Shown: positions 1 through 8,005 of the stretch, one piece after another | Position numbering within the stretch: position 1 is the stretch's first letter | Layout: each line of letters begins with the position of its first letter | DNA from: Dehalococcoidia bacterium | Lineage (GTDB): Bacteria > Chloroflexota > Dehalococcoidia > UBA2979 | Assembly: GCA_030745285.1 (NCBI GenBank) | Contig: JASLOV010000162.1 | Span: 1-23,914 of the forward strand | Length of the DNA: 23,914 nucleotides | Direction of reading: 5' to 3' | Notes under the pieces: generated by a model | What the model was told of the DNA's origin: nothing | What the model saw: the letters and a program-made list of their open reading frames with translations, nothing else | Database searches by the model: none | Position numbers and translations under genes: made by a program

Positions 1-460
1 TGCCGGTGTGGAAGAGCGTGATCAGTCCCAGCTCCTGGCAGCGCTCCCAGAGCGGGTAGAAGGCGCGGTCGTTGGCATAGAACGCGCCGCCGCCGGGGTG
101 GAGCTTCAGCCCTTTCAGCCCGAGGTCTACGACCTCGTCGAGCTGCTGAACCGCCACCTTCCCCTTGCGGGGGTCGACGGCGCCGAAGCCGACAAACTGA
201 CCCGGGTGGCGTCGCACGAGGTCGGCGACGTAGGCGTTCTCCATCGGCGGCTCGCCGGTGGCGGACTCCGTATCCATCGGCATCAGCACGGCCATCATGT
301 TCAGCTCCGCGTAGTACTCGGCGAGTTCGTCCGCCGAGAGGCGCATGCCGGCCATCTGGCCGGGGCGGCGTCGGGCCTCGCGGGCCTTCCGCTCCTCGTC
401 GGTCTCCCGCTGAACGTCCGCCGCGGGCGGGTGCACGTGGATGTCGATCGCCTTCACCAT
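1..460 (-). CDS. Amidohydrolase family protein, N-terminal part (cut by window edge)
   Basis: The reading frame runs from an ATG at 460 down to base 1 with no stop, so about 153 N-terminal residues are visible and the C-terminus lies outside the window. The start MVKAIDIHVHPP carries the HxH metal-binding motif (H8, H10) of the amidohydrolase 2 superfamily. Later come VGFGAVDPRKG, a conserved GLKLHPG segment and the strand-end motif TLFHTG, all typical of the TIM-barrel ACMSD/PDC-hydrolase-like branch. Two ATGs lie six bases apart; the inner one is chosen because GAGGAG sits at normal spacing from it and directly abuts the outer one. It follows the CCG-domain gene on the same strand by 46 bp, so the two are probably cotranscribed. 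The substrate is unknown; hydrolysis or decarboxylation of a cyclic or aromatic acid is an inference. Confidence 0.85.
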   Translation of the reverse strand, partial: MVKAIDIHVHPPAADVQRETDEERKAREARRRPGQMAGMRLSADELAEYYAELNMMAVLMPMDTESATGEPPMENAYVADLVRRHPGQFVGFGAVDPRKGKVAVQQLDEVVDLGLKGLKLHPGGGAFYANDRAFYPLWERCQELGLITLFHTG

Positions 461-506
461 CTTCATCTCCTCACTTCAGCCAGCCGCGACGGTGGGTCAC
501 GGCGAG

Positions 507-1499
507 TCAGCTGGGGTTGGCCGGCGGGAACGTGCGGGCGACGATCTCGCGCGCACGGCCGGGATCGACGGCGTTTGCCGCCATGCAGGGCGCCATGTCC
601 GCCAGCACCTGGTCGGGGTCCCGCCAGAGCCGGTAGCGCTTGTAGGTATCCTCGTGCTCGATGCCGAGCGCCCGGGCGAAGACGCTCAGGTAGTGCTCGA
701 TCGTGAGCGAGGAGTGTTCCTCCTCAACGCAGATCAGTCGCTGGCAGCTGTGGTAGAGCGTCGCGAAGATCGACGCGCCCGCCTGCTCGGCGTCTCGCAG
801 CTGTTGCTCGATCGACCGCGACCACTCGGCGCGGTCGAGTTCCGCGGGGACACAGGTATTTCCGAGCAGATCGTCGCTGCCGATCTCGATGTACTCGAGC
901 CCCGGCACCGCCGCCAGCAGTGTTTTCGCCGCCTCCGCCTCCCGGCGGCGGCGCGGCTTGAGCGAGTGCCAGTGCAGCGCCACACGTGACCGGACGTCCC
1001 GCACGAACGTCAGCCGGTCGAGGCGGGCGGCGAGGAACTCCGTGACGTGCTCCGTCTCGAACGGAAGTTCCTCCTCGAAGAGCTCGTCGTAGTAGTAGGT
1101 GCAGGACGGGCACCACATCAGCACGCGACCGGGCCGGAACTGCTCGATGTGCTTGATCGCGGCGCGGGCCATGCCTCGTGCCGCGTCCCGGTCGCCACCG
1201 CGGTGGTGGACGATGCCGCAGCAATATCCTGGACCCCCGACCGCGACGTAGTCGACGCCGAGCAGGTCGAGGATCGCGGTGACGGTCTGCACCATGTGCG
1301 AGGTCTGGAGCACGTTGCAGCCGAGGTAGAGCAGCACGTCATGCGGCGTCGGGTCCGGGGGCTGCGCGGCCACCCACGTCTGCGCCTGCGGCGGCGTCGT
1401 GAGGTCGCTGACGAGCTTGATGTCGTCGAACACCTGCGCATAGCGGCGGTCGGCGGGACGGCGCGGTGGCGGCGGTGGTGGTGGCGGACGTTCGGCCAT
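507..1499 (-). CDS. CCG-domain (HdrB/GlpC-like) cysteine-rich Fe-S protein
   Basis: A 330-residue protein with one intact CCG (DUF224) domain: C61, C93-C94-G and C130-P-S-C133, the Cx31-38CCGx33-38CxxC pattern that holds a noncubane [4Fe-4S] cluster or zinc in heterodisulfide reductase B and GlpC-type proteins. The second half should repeat the pattern but is degenerate: the first cysteine position reads LHWHSL, the CC pair reads NTC216, and the last pair is C252 and C257 (spaced CxxxxC). The N-terminus has eight consecutive prolines (5-12). The start ATG at 1499 is preceded by GGAGG with a 7-nt spacer; a longer frame to 1553 lacks a ribosome binding site. It lies 137 bp behind the TPP enzyme and 46 bp ahead of the amidohydrolase. 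An electron-transfer or thiol-disulfide role is likely from the family; the partner is not visible here. Confidence 0.85.
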   Translation of the reverse strand: MAERPPPPPPPPRRPADRRYAQVFDDIKLVSDLTTPPQAQTWVAAQPPDPTPHDVLLYLGCNVLQTSHMVQTVTAILDLLGVDYVAVGGPGYCCGIVHHRGGDRDAARGMARAAIKHIEQFRPGRVLMWCPSCTYYYDELFEEELPFETEHVTEFLAARLDRLTFVRDVRSRVALHWHSLKPRRRREAEAAKTLLAAVPGLEYIEIGSDDLLGNTCVPAELDRAEWSRSIEQQLRDAEQAGASIFATLYHSCQRLICVEEEHSSLTIEHYLSVFARALGIEHEDTYKRYRLWRDPDQVLADMAPCMAANAVDPGRAREIVARTFPPANPS

Positions 1500-1636
1500 C
1501 GGTCGCCCTCCCGGGTCCGCTGGGTTGCGACGGGCTGCGCCCGCACGATACACGGTCGCGATCGACCTGCGGCGCGACGGTTGCCTGTCTCGCGACGAAC
1601 GGCCGGCGCAGGCTGGACGTACAGCCTGCAGTCCGC

Positions 1637-3400
1637 CTAGAGCCGACGCCGGCCGTAGTACGGTAGCTCCACTTCGCGGTCCCCCGCCTTCGCCGGCGGC
1701 GGCTGCGGCGGCGGCTCAACCCCGGCCTGCTGGGCGCGGTAGGCCCGGGGGGAGAGCGTCGGGTCGCTCAGGACGTTGATGCAGGCAGGCTTGCCCGAGG
1801 CGAATGCCCGTTCCAGCGCCGGCTTGATCTCGCTGGGCTCCTCGACAAACTCGGTGTGCGCGCCGAAGCCACCGGCGGCCAGGTCATATCGGGTGGCGCC
1901 GAGCTCGACTCCGGCCGTGCGGTCGCCGCCGTACTTGCTGATCTGGCCGTGGCGGACCATGCCCCAACCCTGGTCGTTGTTCACGACCACGACGATCGGG
2001 AGATCGTGCCGCGCGGCGGTGTCGAACTCCGCGAAGTTCAGGCCGACCGAACCGTCACCGATGATCGTCAGCACCTGCCGGTACGGGTGGGCGACCTTCG
2101 CCGCCAGCCCGAACGGGATGCCGACGCCGAGGCAGCCCAGGTAGCCGTGGCTCATCCAGCGCCCGCCTCCTTCGACGACGGCCTGCCCGCCCATCCAGCC
2201 GGAGGTGTCGCCGCCGTCGGCGATCACGATCGCCTCTCCGCCGAGGAACTCGTTGATCTCGTCCGTCAGCCGCACCTGGTGGACCGGCGGGGCCTCGTTC
2301 GTCTTCACGTCCTCCGGGACGCTGCGCGCCGCCGCACGGGCCGCGCCCAGCGCATCGATCCAGCGCTCGTGGTCCTTGAACGAGTGTGACCGCGCTCCCG
2401 CGACCAGCGAACGCAGCGTCTCGCGGACGTCGCCGACCAGCCCGATCTGCACGTCGCGTGTGCGACCGATCTCCTCGGCCTCGATGTCGACCTGGATCAG
2501 CGTGGCATCGTCCGGGATCAGCTCCTGCCGTTCGCCGGAGGAGCCGGTGTACATACCCACGCGCGCGCCGAGCATGAGGATCACGTCCGGTGGCTCGCCC
2601 GCCGCCGCCTGAACGGCCGGCGAGCCGACGAGGTTGAACCCGCCATAACCGAGCGGCGTGCGCTCCGAGACCAGTCCGCGTGCCTTCGCGTTCGCCAGGA
2701 CCGGGATGCGCGTCAACTCGGCGAACTCCCGCAGCTCGTCCCCGGCGCCGGCGAACCAGGCCCCGCCGCCGGCAAAGATGGCGGGGCGCTCCGCATTCGC
2801 CAGCACCTCGAGCGTGCGTTCAATCGCCACCGGATCCGCCGTCGGCCGGCCGATCGGGGCGACCTCGCGGAAGGTCGGCACGTCGTTCTCCTCGATCGGC
2901 GTGTTGAGCACGTCGATCGGGATGTCGAGGAAGACCGGGCCGGGCCGACCGCTGACGGCGTGGCGGTAGGCGGTCGCAACGTACTCCGGGATGCGGTCGG
3001 GGTGGAAGATCGTGCGCGCATACTTCGTGATCGGCGCCATCACCGCGATCTGGTCGAGGTTCTGGAGCGGCAGCTTGTCCTCGTCGCGCAGGGGACTGCG
3101 CCCCCCGATGCAGATCATCGGAATGCAGTCCATGTAGGCATTCGCCACACCGGTGACCGCGTCCGTCACGCCCGGCCCTGCCGTGACAATGGCGACCCCG
3201 GGCTGGCCCGTCGTGCGCGCAAAGCCATCGGCCATGTGCGCCGCCGCCTGCTCGTGGCGGGTGTCGATCAGCCGAAAGTCGTGGTCGAGGCACGCCTGGA
3301 ACATCGGGTCCAGGTGGCCGCCGGAGAGCGCGAACACCTCCCGCACCCCGCGGTGCTCGAGCGCGCGAATCAGTAGCTCGCCGCCGTTGACCATTGCCAT
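1637..3400 (-). CDS. TPP-dependent enzyme, acetolactate synthase-like / 2-hydroxyacyl-CoA lyase-like
   Basis: A 587-residue three-domain thiamine diphosphate enzyme. The N-terminal Pyr domain has the catalytic glutamate in DTRHEQAAAHMADGFAR (E50) and the ITKYA segment. The central domain includes PAIFAGGGAW and VDIEAEEIGR. The C-terminal PP domain has the TPP/Mg motif GDGSVGLNFAEFDTAARHDL followed by VVVVNND. The FAEFDTAARHDLP stretch and the IADGGDTSGW loop resemble the ILVBL/HACL2 branch more than true IlvB, and no small regulatory subunit gene (ilvN) is adjacent, so C-C lyase activity on 2-hydroxyacyl-CoA or another 2-oxo/2-hydroxy acid is as likely as acetolactate synthesis. Start ATG at 3400 follows GGAGG with a 7-nt spacer. 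The C-terminal tail is proline-rich (PPPQPPPAK). It heads a minus-strand group with the CCG protein and an amidohydrolase and is divergent from the crotonase. Confidence 0.92.
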   Translation of the reverse strand: MAMVNGGELLIRALEHRGVREVFALSGGHLDPMFQACLDHDFRLIDTRHEQAAAHMADGFARTTGQPGVAIVTAGPGVTDAVTGVANAYMDCIPMICIGGRSPLRDEDKLPLQNLDQIAVMAPITKYARTIFHPDRIPEYVATAYRHAVSGRPGPVFLDIPIDVLNTPIEENDVPTFREVAPIGRPTADPVAIERTLEVLANAERPAIFAGGGAWFAGAGDELREFAELTRIPVLANAKARGLVSERTPLGYGGFNLVGSPAVQAAAGEPPDVILMLGARVGMYTGSSGERQELIPDDATLIQVDIEAEEIGRTRDVQIGLVGDVRETLRSLVAGARSHSFKDHERWIDALGAARAAARSVPEDVKTNEAPPVHQVRLTDEINEFLGGEAIVIADGGDTSGWMGGQAVVEGGGRWMSHGYLGCLGVGIPFGLAAKVAHPYRQVLTIIGDGSVGLNFAEFDTAARHDLPIVVVVNNDQGWGMVRHGQISKYGGDRTAGVELGATRYDLAAGGFGAHTEFVEEPSEIKPALERAFASGKPACINVLSDPTLSPRAYRAQQAGVEPPPQPPPAKAGDREVELPYYGRRRL

Positions 3401-3674
3401 CGTGCCACCTCCATGCCGGGCCGGCTGCGAGCAGGAAGGCGCCTCGCGCCGGCATCCCGCGGCCCTGGCGGGACTATTGCAGACATCGTCGCGGGACCAG
3501 CCGGGACCACCGTCCCGACAATTCCGGGACTTTCGTCGCGAAGCGCTTGCGACAGTCACGACGGCGCGGGCTGAGCGGTACTCGTGGCAACCGCAGGCGG
3601 GCTAGACTGCCGCGACGCGAGCGATGCGCCCGACGCGCGTTCGACCGGACAGAGACCGATCAGAGGAGGCAGCC

Positions 3675-4484
3675 GTGCCCGTGACAATCGAGGTGACGTA
3701 CCCGGCCGATGGAGTTGGCCTGATCGCCTTCAGTGACCCGCCGAAAAACTTCGGCACCGGCGAACTGGGCCGCAGGATCGTCGAAGCGATGGGCGAGCTG
3801 GAGGAGGCCCGCTGCCGCGTCTTCGTGCTGGCCTCGGACACGCCGGGCTACTTCATCGCACACTGGTCGCTGCGCGAGATCGTGCAGGGTCAGGCAGCGC
3901 CCAATCCGCCGGCGGAGGACGCCCTGCGCACGCGCAATCCCGGCGTCTTCGAGGCCGTCGCCGGCCATCCGATGATCTCGATCGCGGTGAACAACGGGCA
4001 GGCCTGGGGCGGCGGGGCGGAACTCTCGTGGGCCTGTGACCTGCGCGTGGCCGCCGAGTCGGCGACGTACGGGCAGCCGGAGGTGCCGCTCGGCATCATC
4101 CCGGGAGCGGGAGGGACGACGCGGCTCGCCCACCTGATCGGCCCGGCCCGCTGCCTCGAGATGATCCTCGACGGCAGGCCGATCTCCGCGCAGCGGGCGC
4201 TGGAGATGGGCGCGGTCAACCGCGTCGTGCCCGACGACCGCGCGCGCGACGAGGCGATCGAGTGGGCGACGCACATCGCCGGCTGGCCCGGGGCGGCGCT
4301 GAACGCCGCGAAGCGCAGCTTCTGGGAGGGGCAGAACCTGCTGCTGTCCGACGCCCGCCGCAACGAGTCGAACATCTTCCGCAACGTCGCCGGGCGCGAC
4401 GATGCGCTGGCGACGATGAACGCGGCGCAGGCGAAGTACGACGCCGGCGCCGACTCCTGGGAGGCGATCGGCCTGCCGCGGTAG
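3675..4484 (+). CDS. Enoyl-CoA hydratase/isomerase (crotonase) family protein
   Basis: A 269-residue crotonase. The oxyanion-hole and active-site segment is GQAWGGGAELSWACDLRVAA (GGG 112-114, E116), followed by GQPEVPLGIIPGAGGTTRLA with the second catalytic glutamate E136. Both acidic residues of classical enoyl-CoA hydratase are therefore kept. The first oxyanion segment, normally AFxAGAD, is replaced by GYFIAHWSL, so the acyl pocket probably differs from standard FadB-type substrates. The start is GTG at 3675, five bases after AGGAGG (3664-3669); an upstream in-frame ATG at 3624 has no such site. A TAGACT -10-like hexamer at 3603-3608 may serve its promoter, but no good -35 is seen. It is divergent from the TPP enzyme across about 270 bp and converges on the phosphatase-like gene with a 22-bp gap. 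Confidence 0.92.
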   Translation: MPVTIEVTYPADGVGLIAFSDPPKNFGTGELGRRIVEAMGELEEARCRVFVLASDTPGYFIAHWSLREIVQGQAAPNPPAEDALRTRNPGVFEAVAGHPMISIAVNNGQAWGGGAELSWACDLRVAAESATYGQPEVPLGIIPGAGGTTRLAHLIGPARCLEMILDGRPISAQRALEMGAVNRVVPDDRARDEAIEWATHIAGWPGAALNAAKRSFWEGQNLLLSDARRNESNIFRNVAGRDDALATMNAAQAKYDAGADSWEAIGLPR

Positions 4485-4506
4485 GGCGCGGCGTCACGCT
4501 CCCTGG

Positions 4507-5704
4507 TCAGGCCACGATCAGCGGGATCAGCATCTCCGCCGGCGAGAGCCCGCTGTGGTGCGAGAGCAGCGAGGTGACGTTCGCCGCTGGTCGAGCGGCC
4601 GTAGCCGATCACGTCGTCCGCGCGGACGATCGAGACGTAGTCGCCCAGCCGCTCGCGGGTCAGCGGCGAGAGCGGACCGGGGCCGAACAACTCCAGCTCC
4701 TCGACCTCGTCCACCGTGAGCAGGTAGACCCCGTCACCGAACCGCTCGCGCATCTCGGACAGCCACGCGTCATGGCTACCGCCCAGCAGGTGGAAGCACA
4801 TCACACGCGAGTCGTACGAAGGCGGAACGCGAAGCTGGCCGGCGATCGCGCCGCCCTGGTGGATGCGGCGCCGCCTCACGGCCGGCGCATCGAGGTGGCC
4901 GTGGTCGGCGGTGACGACGACCCGTGAGCCGGGCCCGAGGTCGACCGCCAGCCACTCGATCTGCCGGTCAAACGCCACCAGCTCCGCCACCACGTGCGGG
5001 TCCGCCGCGCCGTATTCGTGTGCAGCGGAATCGATGCGCGGCATGTAGAGATAGCTGTAGGTCGGCCGGGACGCCCCCCGCACCCGCGCCACGATCTCAT
5101 CGACGCCTCGCGCGACCGACGGGTAACCGCTGCTGGCGACGCCGCCCGTGACGTACTGCGAGTAGACACTGCCGGCGATCGCCGCCGGAAAGAAACAGCG
5201 CACGTCGCGGCTTATCCGTGGCATCAGCGACGGCGACGGCAGCAACATCGAGGGTGTGACACCGAACTGCCCGAGCGGCCTGTGCCCGGCCCGCTGTTCG
5301 AACTTCACGACGGTGGCGGGGCCGTCGATCTCCCGCAGGTAGGTCCACCAGCCGGTAATGGCGTGCTGAGCCGGCCACTGCCCGATCGCAAGCGTCGTCA
5401 GCGCAACGGCGGTCGTCGACGGGAAGACCGTCCGCAGTTCGGTCGCCAGCTGGCGGCGCAGGAACGAGTCCGGCGGCAGCAGCTCGAGCTGAGCCATCCC
5501 CAGGCCATCGGCCAGCACGAAGACGAGGTGGTCCGGCGTACCGATGTGCCCGGTGATCTCGTCGCTGCCCGGCGACGGCTCCTCGTCGACCCCGGCAAGC
5601 CTCGCCAGCGCCCGCGCCAGATCGACGAGATTGAGTCGGTCCGGGGCCGGCTGCAACAGCGTGCCCGCCGAGAACGCGGCGCGAAGTTGATCGGCGTCGG
5701 ACAC
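4507..5704 (-). CDS. Alkaline-phosphatase-fold phosphodiesterase/nucleotide pyrophosphatase-like protein, frameshifted near the 3' end
   Basis: The metal site of the alkaline phosphatase superfamily is complete: LVFVLADGLG (D66), nucleophile segment FPSTTAVALTTLAIG (T97/T98), YMPRIDSAAHEYG (D and H), and VVVTADHGHLDAP (D, H). The start is GTG at 5704 with GGGAGG seven bases upstream. As sequenced the frame runs past the expected end and reads antisense through the crotonase. A +1 shift at about 4575-4595, after the residues VIGYGR, restores a family-typical ending VTSLLSHHSGLSPAEMLIPL and a TGA at 4507-4509, giving about 398 residues and a clean 22-bp gap to the convergent gene. So one base is extra here (mutation or sequence error), or the reading frame is recoded. 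All metal ligands lie before the shift. It lies 131 bp downstream of citrate synthase; the substrate is unknown. Confidence 0.82.
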
Positions 5705-5835
5705 CGCGCCGCCTCCCGTGAGCCCACACGGCCGCCTGGCCGGGAAGCCTGTTGCCTCGCGACTCTACACTCCCCGACGGGCGCGGACGCTCAGATGGCT
5801 GGCACGACGTTTCACGTCGCGCGGGACACGACCGG

Positions 5836-7143
5836 CTAGCGCTGCTCGATCGGCTGGAACTGGCGCTCGTTCTCGCCGGTGTAGATCTGGCGCGGGCGGC
5901 CGATGCGCGCCGCCGGGTCCTTCCCCTGCTCCCGCCACTGCGCGATCCAGCCGGGCATGCGCCCCAGCGCGAAGAACGCCGTGAAGGTGTGGATGGGGAT
6001 GCCGAGCGCCTCGTAGATGATGCCGCTGTAGAAGTCGACGTTCGGGTAGAGCTTGCGGGAGACGAAGTAGTCGTCGTCCAGCGCCTGCGCTTCGATCTCC
6101 TGTGCGATCTCCAGCATCTGCGTCGAGCGGCCGAGCTCGCGAAGCACGCCGTCCGCCGCCTCCTTGAGGATCAGGGCGCGCGGGTCGAAGTTCTTGTAGA
6201 CGCGGTGGCCGAAGCCCATCAGCCGGGTGGTGTCGTCGCGGTCCTTGCAGCGCTCCAGGAACGCCTTGCCGCTGCCCTCGTTGTCCGCAACGTCATGCAG
6301 CATCTCAATCACGGCCTGGTTGGCGCCGCCGTGGAGCGGTCCCCACAACGCCATGATCGCCGCCGAGGCGGAGGCGTAGATGTTCGCCTGGGAGCTGCCC
6401 ACCATCCGCATCGTGCTGGTCGAGCAGTTCTGCTCGTGTTCCGCGTGGAGGATCAGCAGCACGTCGATGGCGCGGGCGAAGGTCGGGTTGACGTCGTACG
6501 CCTCCGTCGGCGTGGAGAACATCATGTGCAGGATGTTCTCCGCGTAGTCGAGGTCGTTCTGCGGGTAGTTGAACGGCTGGCCGATGCTGTACTTGTGCGC
6601 GCAGGCGGCGATCGTCGGCAGCTTCGCCAGCAACCGGTACGTCGATACCTCCACCTGGTCGTCGTCCAGCGGGTCGAGCGAGTCCTGGTAGAAGGTCGAG
6701 AGCGCCCCCACCACGGCCGAGGTCACCGCCATCGGGTGGGCGCTGAGCGGGAACGCCCGGTACATGTGGCGGATATCCTCGTGGAGCAGCGTGTGGTAGG
6801 TGATCTGGTCCTTGAACTCGGAGAGCTGCGCCTGCGTCGGCAGCTCGCCGTTCAGAATCAGATACGAGGTCTCCATGAACGTGCTCTGCTGCGCCAGCTG
6901 CTCGATCGGGTAGCCACGGTAACGCAGCACGCCGGCATCGCCGTCGATGAAGGTGATGTCGCTGATGCAGCTCCCGGTATTGCCGTAGCCGGGGTCGTAC
7001 GTGACCAGCCCGGTCTCGGCTCGGAGGCGCTGAATATCGATCGCGCGCTCACCCTCGGAGCCCTCGATCAGCGGCAGTTCGAGCTCGCGTCCGTCGACGT
7101 TGAGCGTCGCCACGTCCGAGAGTACGTCTACGTCCAGTGTCAT
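5836..7143 (-). CDS. gltA: Citrate synthase
   Basis: A 435-residue citrate synthase of the larger (type II, hexameric Gram-negative-like) form, including the N-terminal beta domain (LNVDGRELELPLIEGSEGE). Catalytic residues are visible: H271 in GPLHGGAN, H313 in GFGHRVYK and D370 in PNVDFYSGI. The conserved HAEHEQNCSTSTMR block (around 233-246) is also present. It condenses acetyl-CoA and oxaloacetate to citrate, the entry step of the TCA cycle. The start ATG at 7143 is preceded by GAGGAGG with a 7-nt spacer. The roughly 330-bp upstream region has its own candidate promoter and a short tandem repeat, so it is probably transcribed separately from the selenoprotein-DinB group. Very confident. 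Confidence 0.98.
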   Translation of the reverse strand: MTLDVDVLSDVATLNVDGRELELPLIEGSEGERAIDIQRLRAETGLVTYDPGYGNTGSCISDITFIDGDAGVLRYRGYPIEQLAQQSTFMETSYLILNGELPTQAQLSEFKDQITYHTLLHEDIRHMYRAFPLSAHPMAVTSAVVGALSTFYQDSLDPLDDDQVEVSTYRLLAKLPTIAACAHKYSIGQPFNYPQNDLDYAENILHMMFSTPTEAYDVNPTFARAIDVLLILHAEHEQNCSTSTMRMVGSSQANIYASASAAIMALWGPLHGGANQAVIEMLHDVADNEGSGKAFLERCKDRDDTTRLMGFGHRVYKNFDPRALILKEAADGVLRELGRSTQMLEIAQEIEAQALDDDYFVSRKLYPNVDFYSGIIYEALGIPIHTFTAFFALGRMPGWIAQWREQGKDPAARIGRPRQIYTGENERQFQPIEQR

Positions 7144-7207
7144 CTTCGAACCTCCTCAGGCAGCGTCTGATCGCTGGCTGCATCGCCCCTTCGCGCCGTC
7201 GCGCAGT

Positions 7208-7246
7208 GTCCGACGGCGGGGTCCGACGGCGGGGTCCGACGGCGAG
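7208..7246. repeat. Three tandem copies of a 13-bp unit upstream of gltA
   Basis: The unit GTCCGACGGCGGG occurs at 7208-7220 and 7221-7233, with a third copy differing in one position (GTCCGACGGCGAG) at 7234-7246. It lies 65-103 bp upstream of the gltA start codon, so it would be in the leader or a regulatory region. Confidence 0.85.
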
Positions 7247-7402
7247 ATCCGGAGCCGGTCCCCGCACGTCTGATTGGCGTGATTTCACGTTCACCACCGG
7301 TATAGCCGGACGCCGTTAGGACGTTCAGGGCCAATGGTCCTGTGACCAAATGACGTTGGATACTGCTGGATACGACCGCGAATCTGACGGGTACACCAAA
7401 GT

Positions 7403-7437
7403 GCCGGGCGACCGCCCGGCGTCGTCGGCCCACGACG
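7403..7437 (-). terminator. Two adjacent GC-rich hairpins after the DinB gene
   Basis: GCCGGGCG-AC-CGCCCGGC (7403-7420) is a perfect 8-bp inverted repeat. It is followed at about 7420-7437 by a second one (CGTCGT / ACGACG arms). They lie 40-75 bp past the stop of the minus-strand DinB gene and could end that transcript. Neither has a U-tract, so a canonical intrinsic terminator is not shown. Confidence 0.3.
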
Positions 7438-7477
7438 GCCGTCCGCAGGAGCCGACGCCCGGGCAATCGCCGCGGTC

Positions 7478-7960
7478 TCACCCGCCGTGGGCTGCGTTCG
7501 CCACAGCCAGTTCGCGGGTCACCTCCAGGTGCCCGGCATGGCTCGCGTTGTGCACGATCGCGCTCAGCAATAGCTGCCGCACGCTCAGTGGTCGCGGCGT
7601 GCCCGTGCCCCAGTGCAATGGCAGCGGCTCGCGTATCTCCCCGAGGACCCCCGGGGCGAGCGCGCCCAGCGCCGCTTCGACGCGCGCCTTCAGGTCGCCG
7701 GCGGCCGCCGCCAGCTCCGCGCCATCGGCCCCGGAGGCGGAGAATTCCGCGACCCTGTCGCGGTCGACGTCCCGCCCACAGACCGTGCCCAGCGTCCACG
7801 CTTCGATGTTGCCCAGCATGTGCGCGGCGATGATGTAGGTACTGTTCATCTCCGGCGCGGGCCGCCAGTTCAGTTGCGTCGCGTCGAGACCCTCGACCGC
7901 CGGCACGACGCGCGCGATCAGTGAGCCGATCTGACGGGTGTAGAGTTCGAGTTCGTCCAC
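7478..7960 (-). CDS. DinB family protein
   Basis: A 160-residue four-helix-bundle protein of the DinB/YfiT superfamily. Candidate metal-ligand histidines are H47 in IIAAHMLGNIEAW and H137, H141 and H144 in IVHNASHAGHLEVTREL, matching the usual single early His plus HxxxH pattern. These proteins are metal-dependent, often thiol-S-transferases (bacillithiol or mycothiol) or uncharacterised. The start is GTG at 7960, five bases after GGAGGA; an ATG at 7999 lacks a ribosome binding site. It is the last gene of the group led by the selenoprotein (45 bp after the CMD-like gene). A thiol-related role would fit those neighbours, but this is inference. Confidence 0.85.
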   Translation of the reverse strand: MDELELYTRQIGSLIARVVPAVEGLDATQLNWRPAPEMNSTYIIAAHMLGNIEAWTLGTVCGRDVDRDRVAEFSASGADGAELAAAAGDLKARVEAALGALAPGVLGEIREPLPLHWGTGTPRPLSVRQLLLSAIVHNASHAGHLEVTRELAVANAAHGG

Positions 7961-8005
7961 CGGTCTCCTCCTCCTCGGCGGCGAGCCGCGTGCCGCCACG
8001 GACCG

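Larger units (their letters stand above)
7144..7477. other. Intergenic region between DinB gene and gltA
   Basis: No gene is seen in these 334 bp. Reading on the minus strand toward gltA it contains two GC-rich hairpins just after the DinB stop, a noticeably less GC-rich stretch (about 7320-7400) with a small inverted repeat TGGTC-CTGT-GACCA (7335-7348), a possible -10 TATACC (7304 to 7299) without a good -35, and a triplicated 13-bp repeat (7208-7246) in what would be the gltA leader. The promoter call is tentative. Confidence 0.5.

Noticed and set aside
3890..4506. Long C-terminal extension of the phosphodiesterase ORF (to 604 residues)
   Set aside because: This part is antisense to the clear crotonase gene and shows no family features; a family-like C-terminus is found in the next frame with a stop at 4507.
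5752..7170. 472-residue plus-strand ORF opposite gltA
   Set aside because: Antisense shadow of citrate synthase in GC-rich DNA; no domain recognised.
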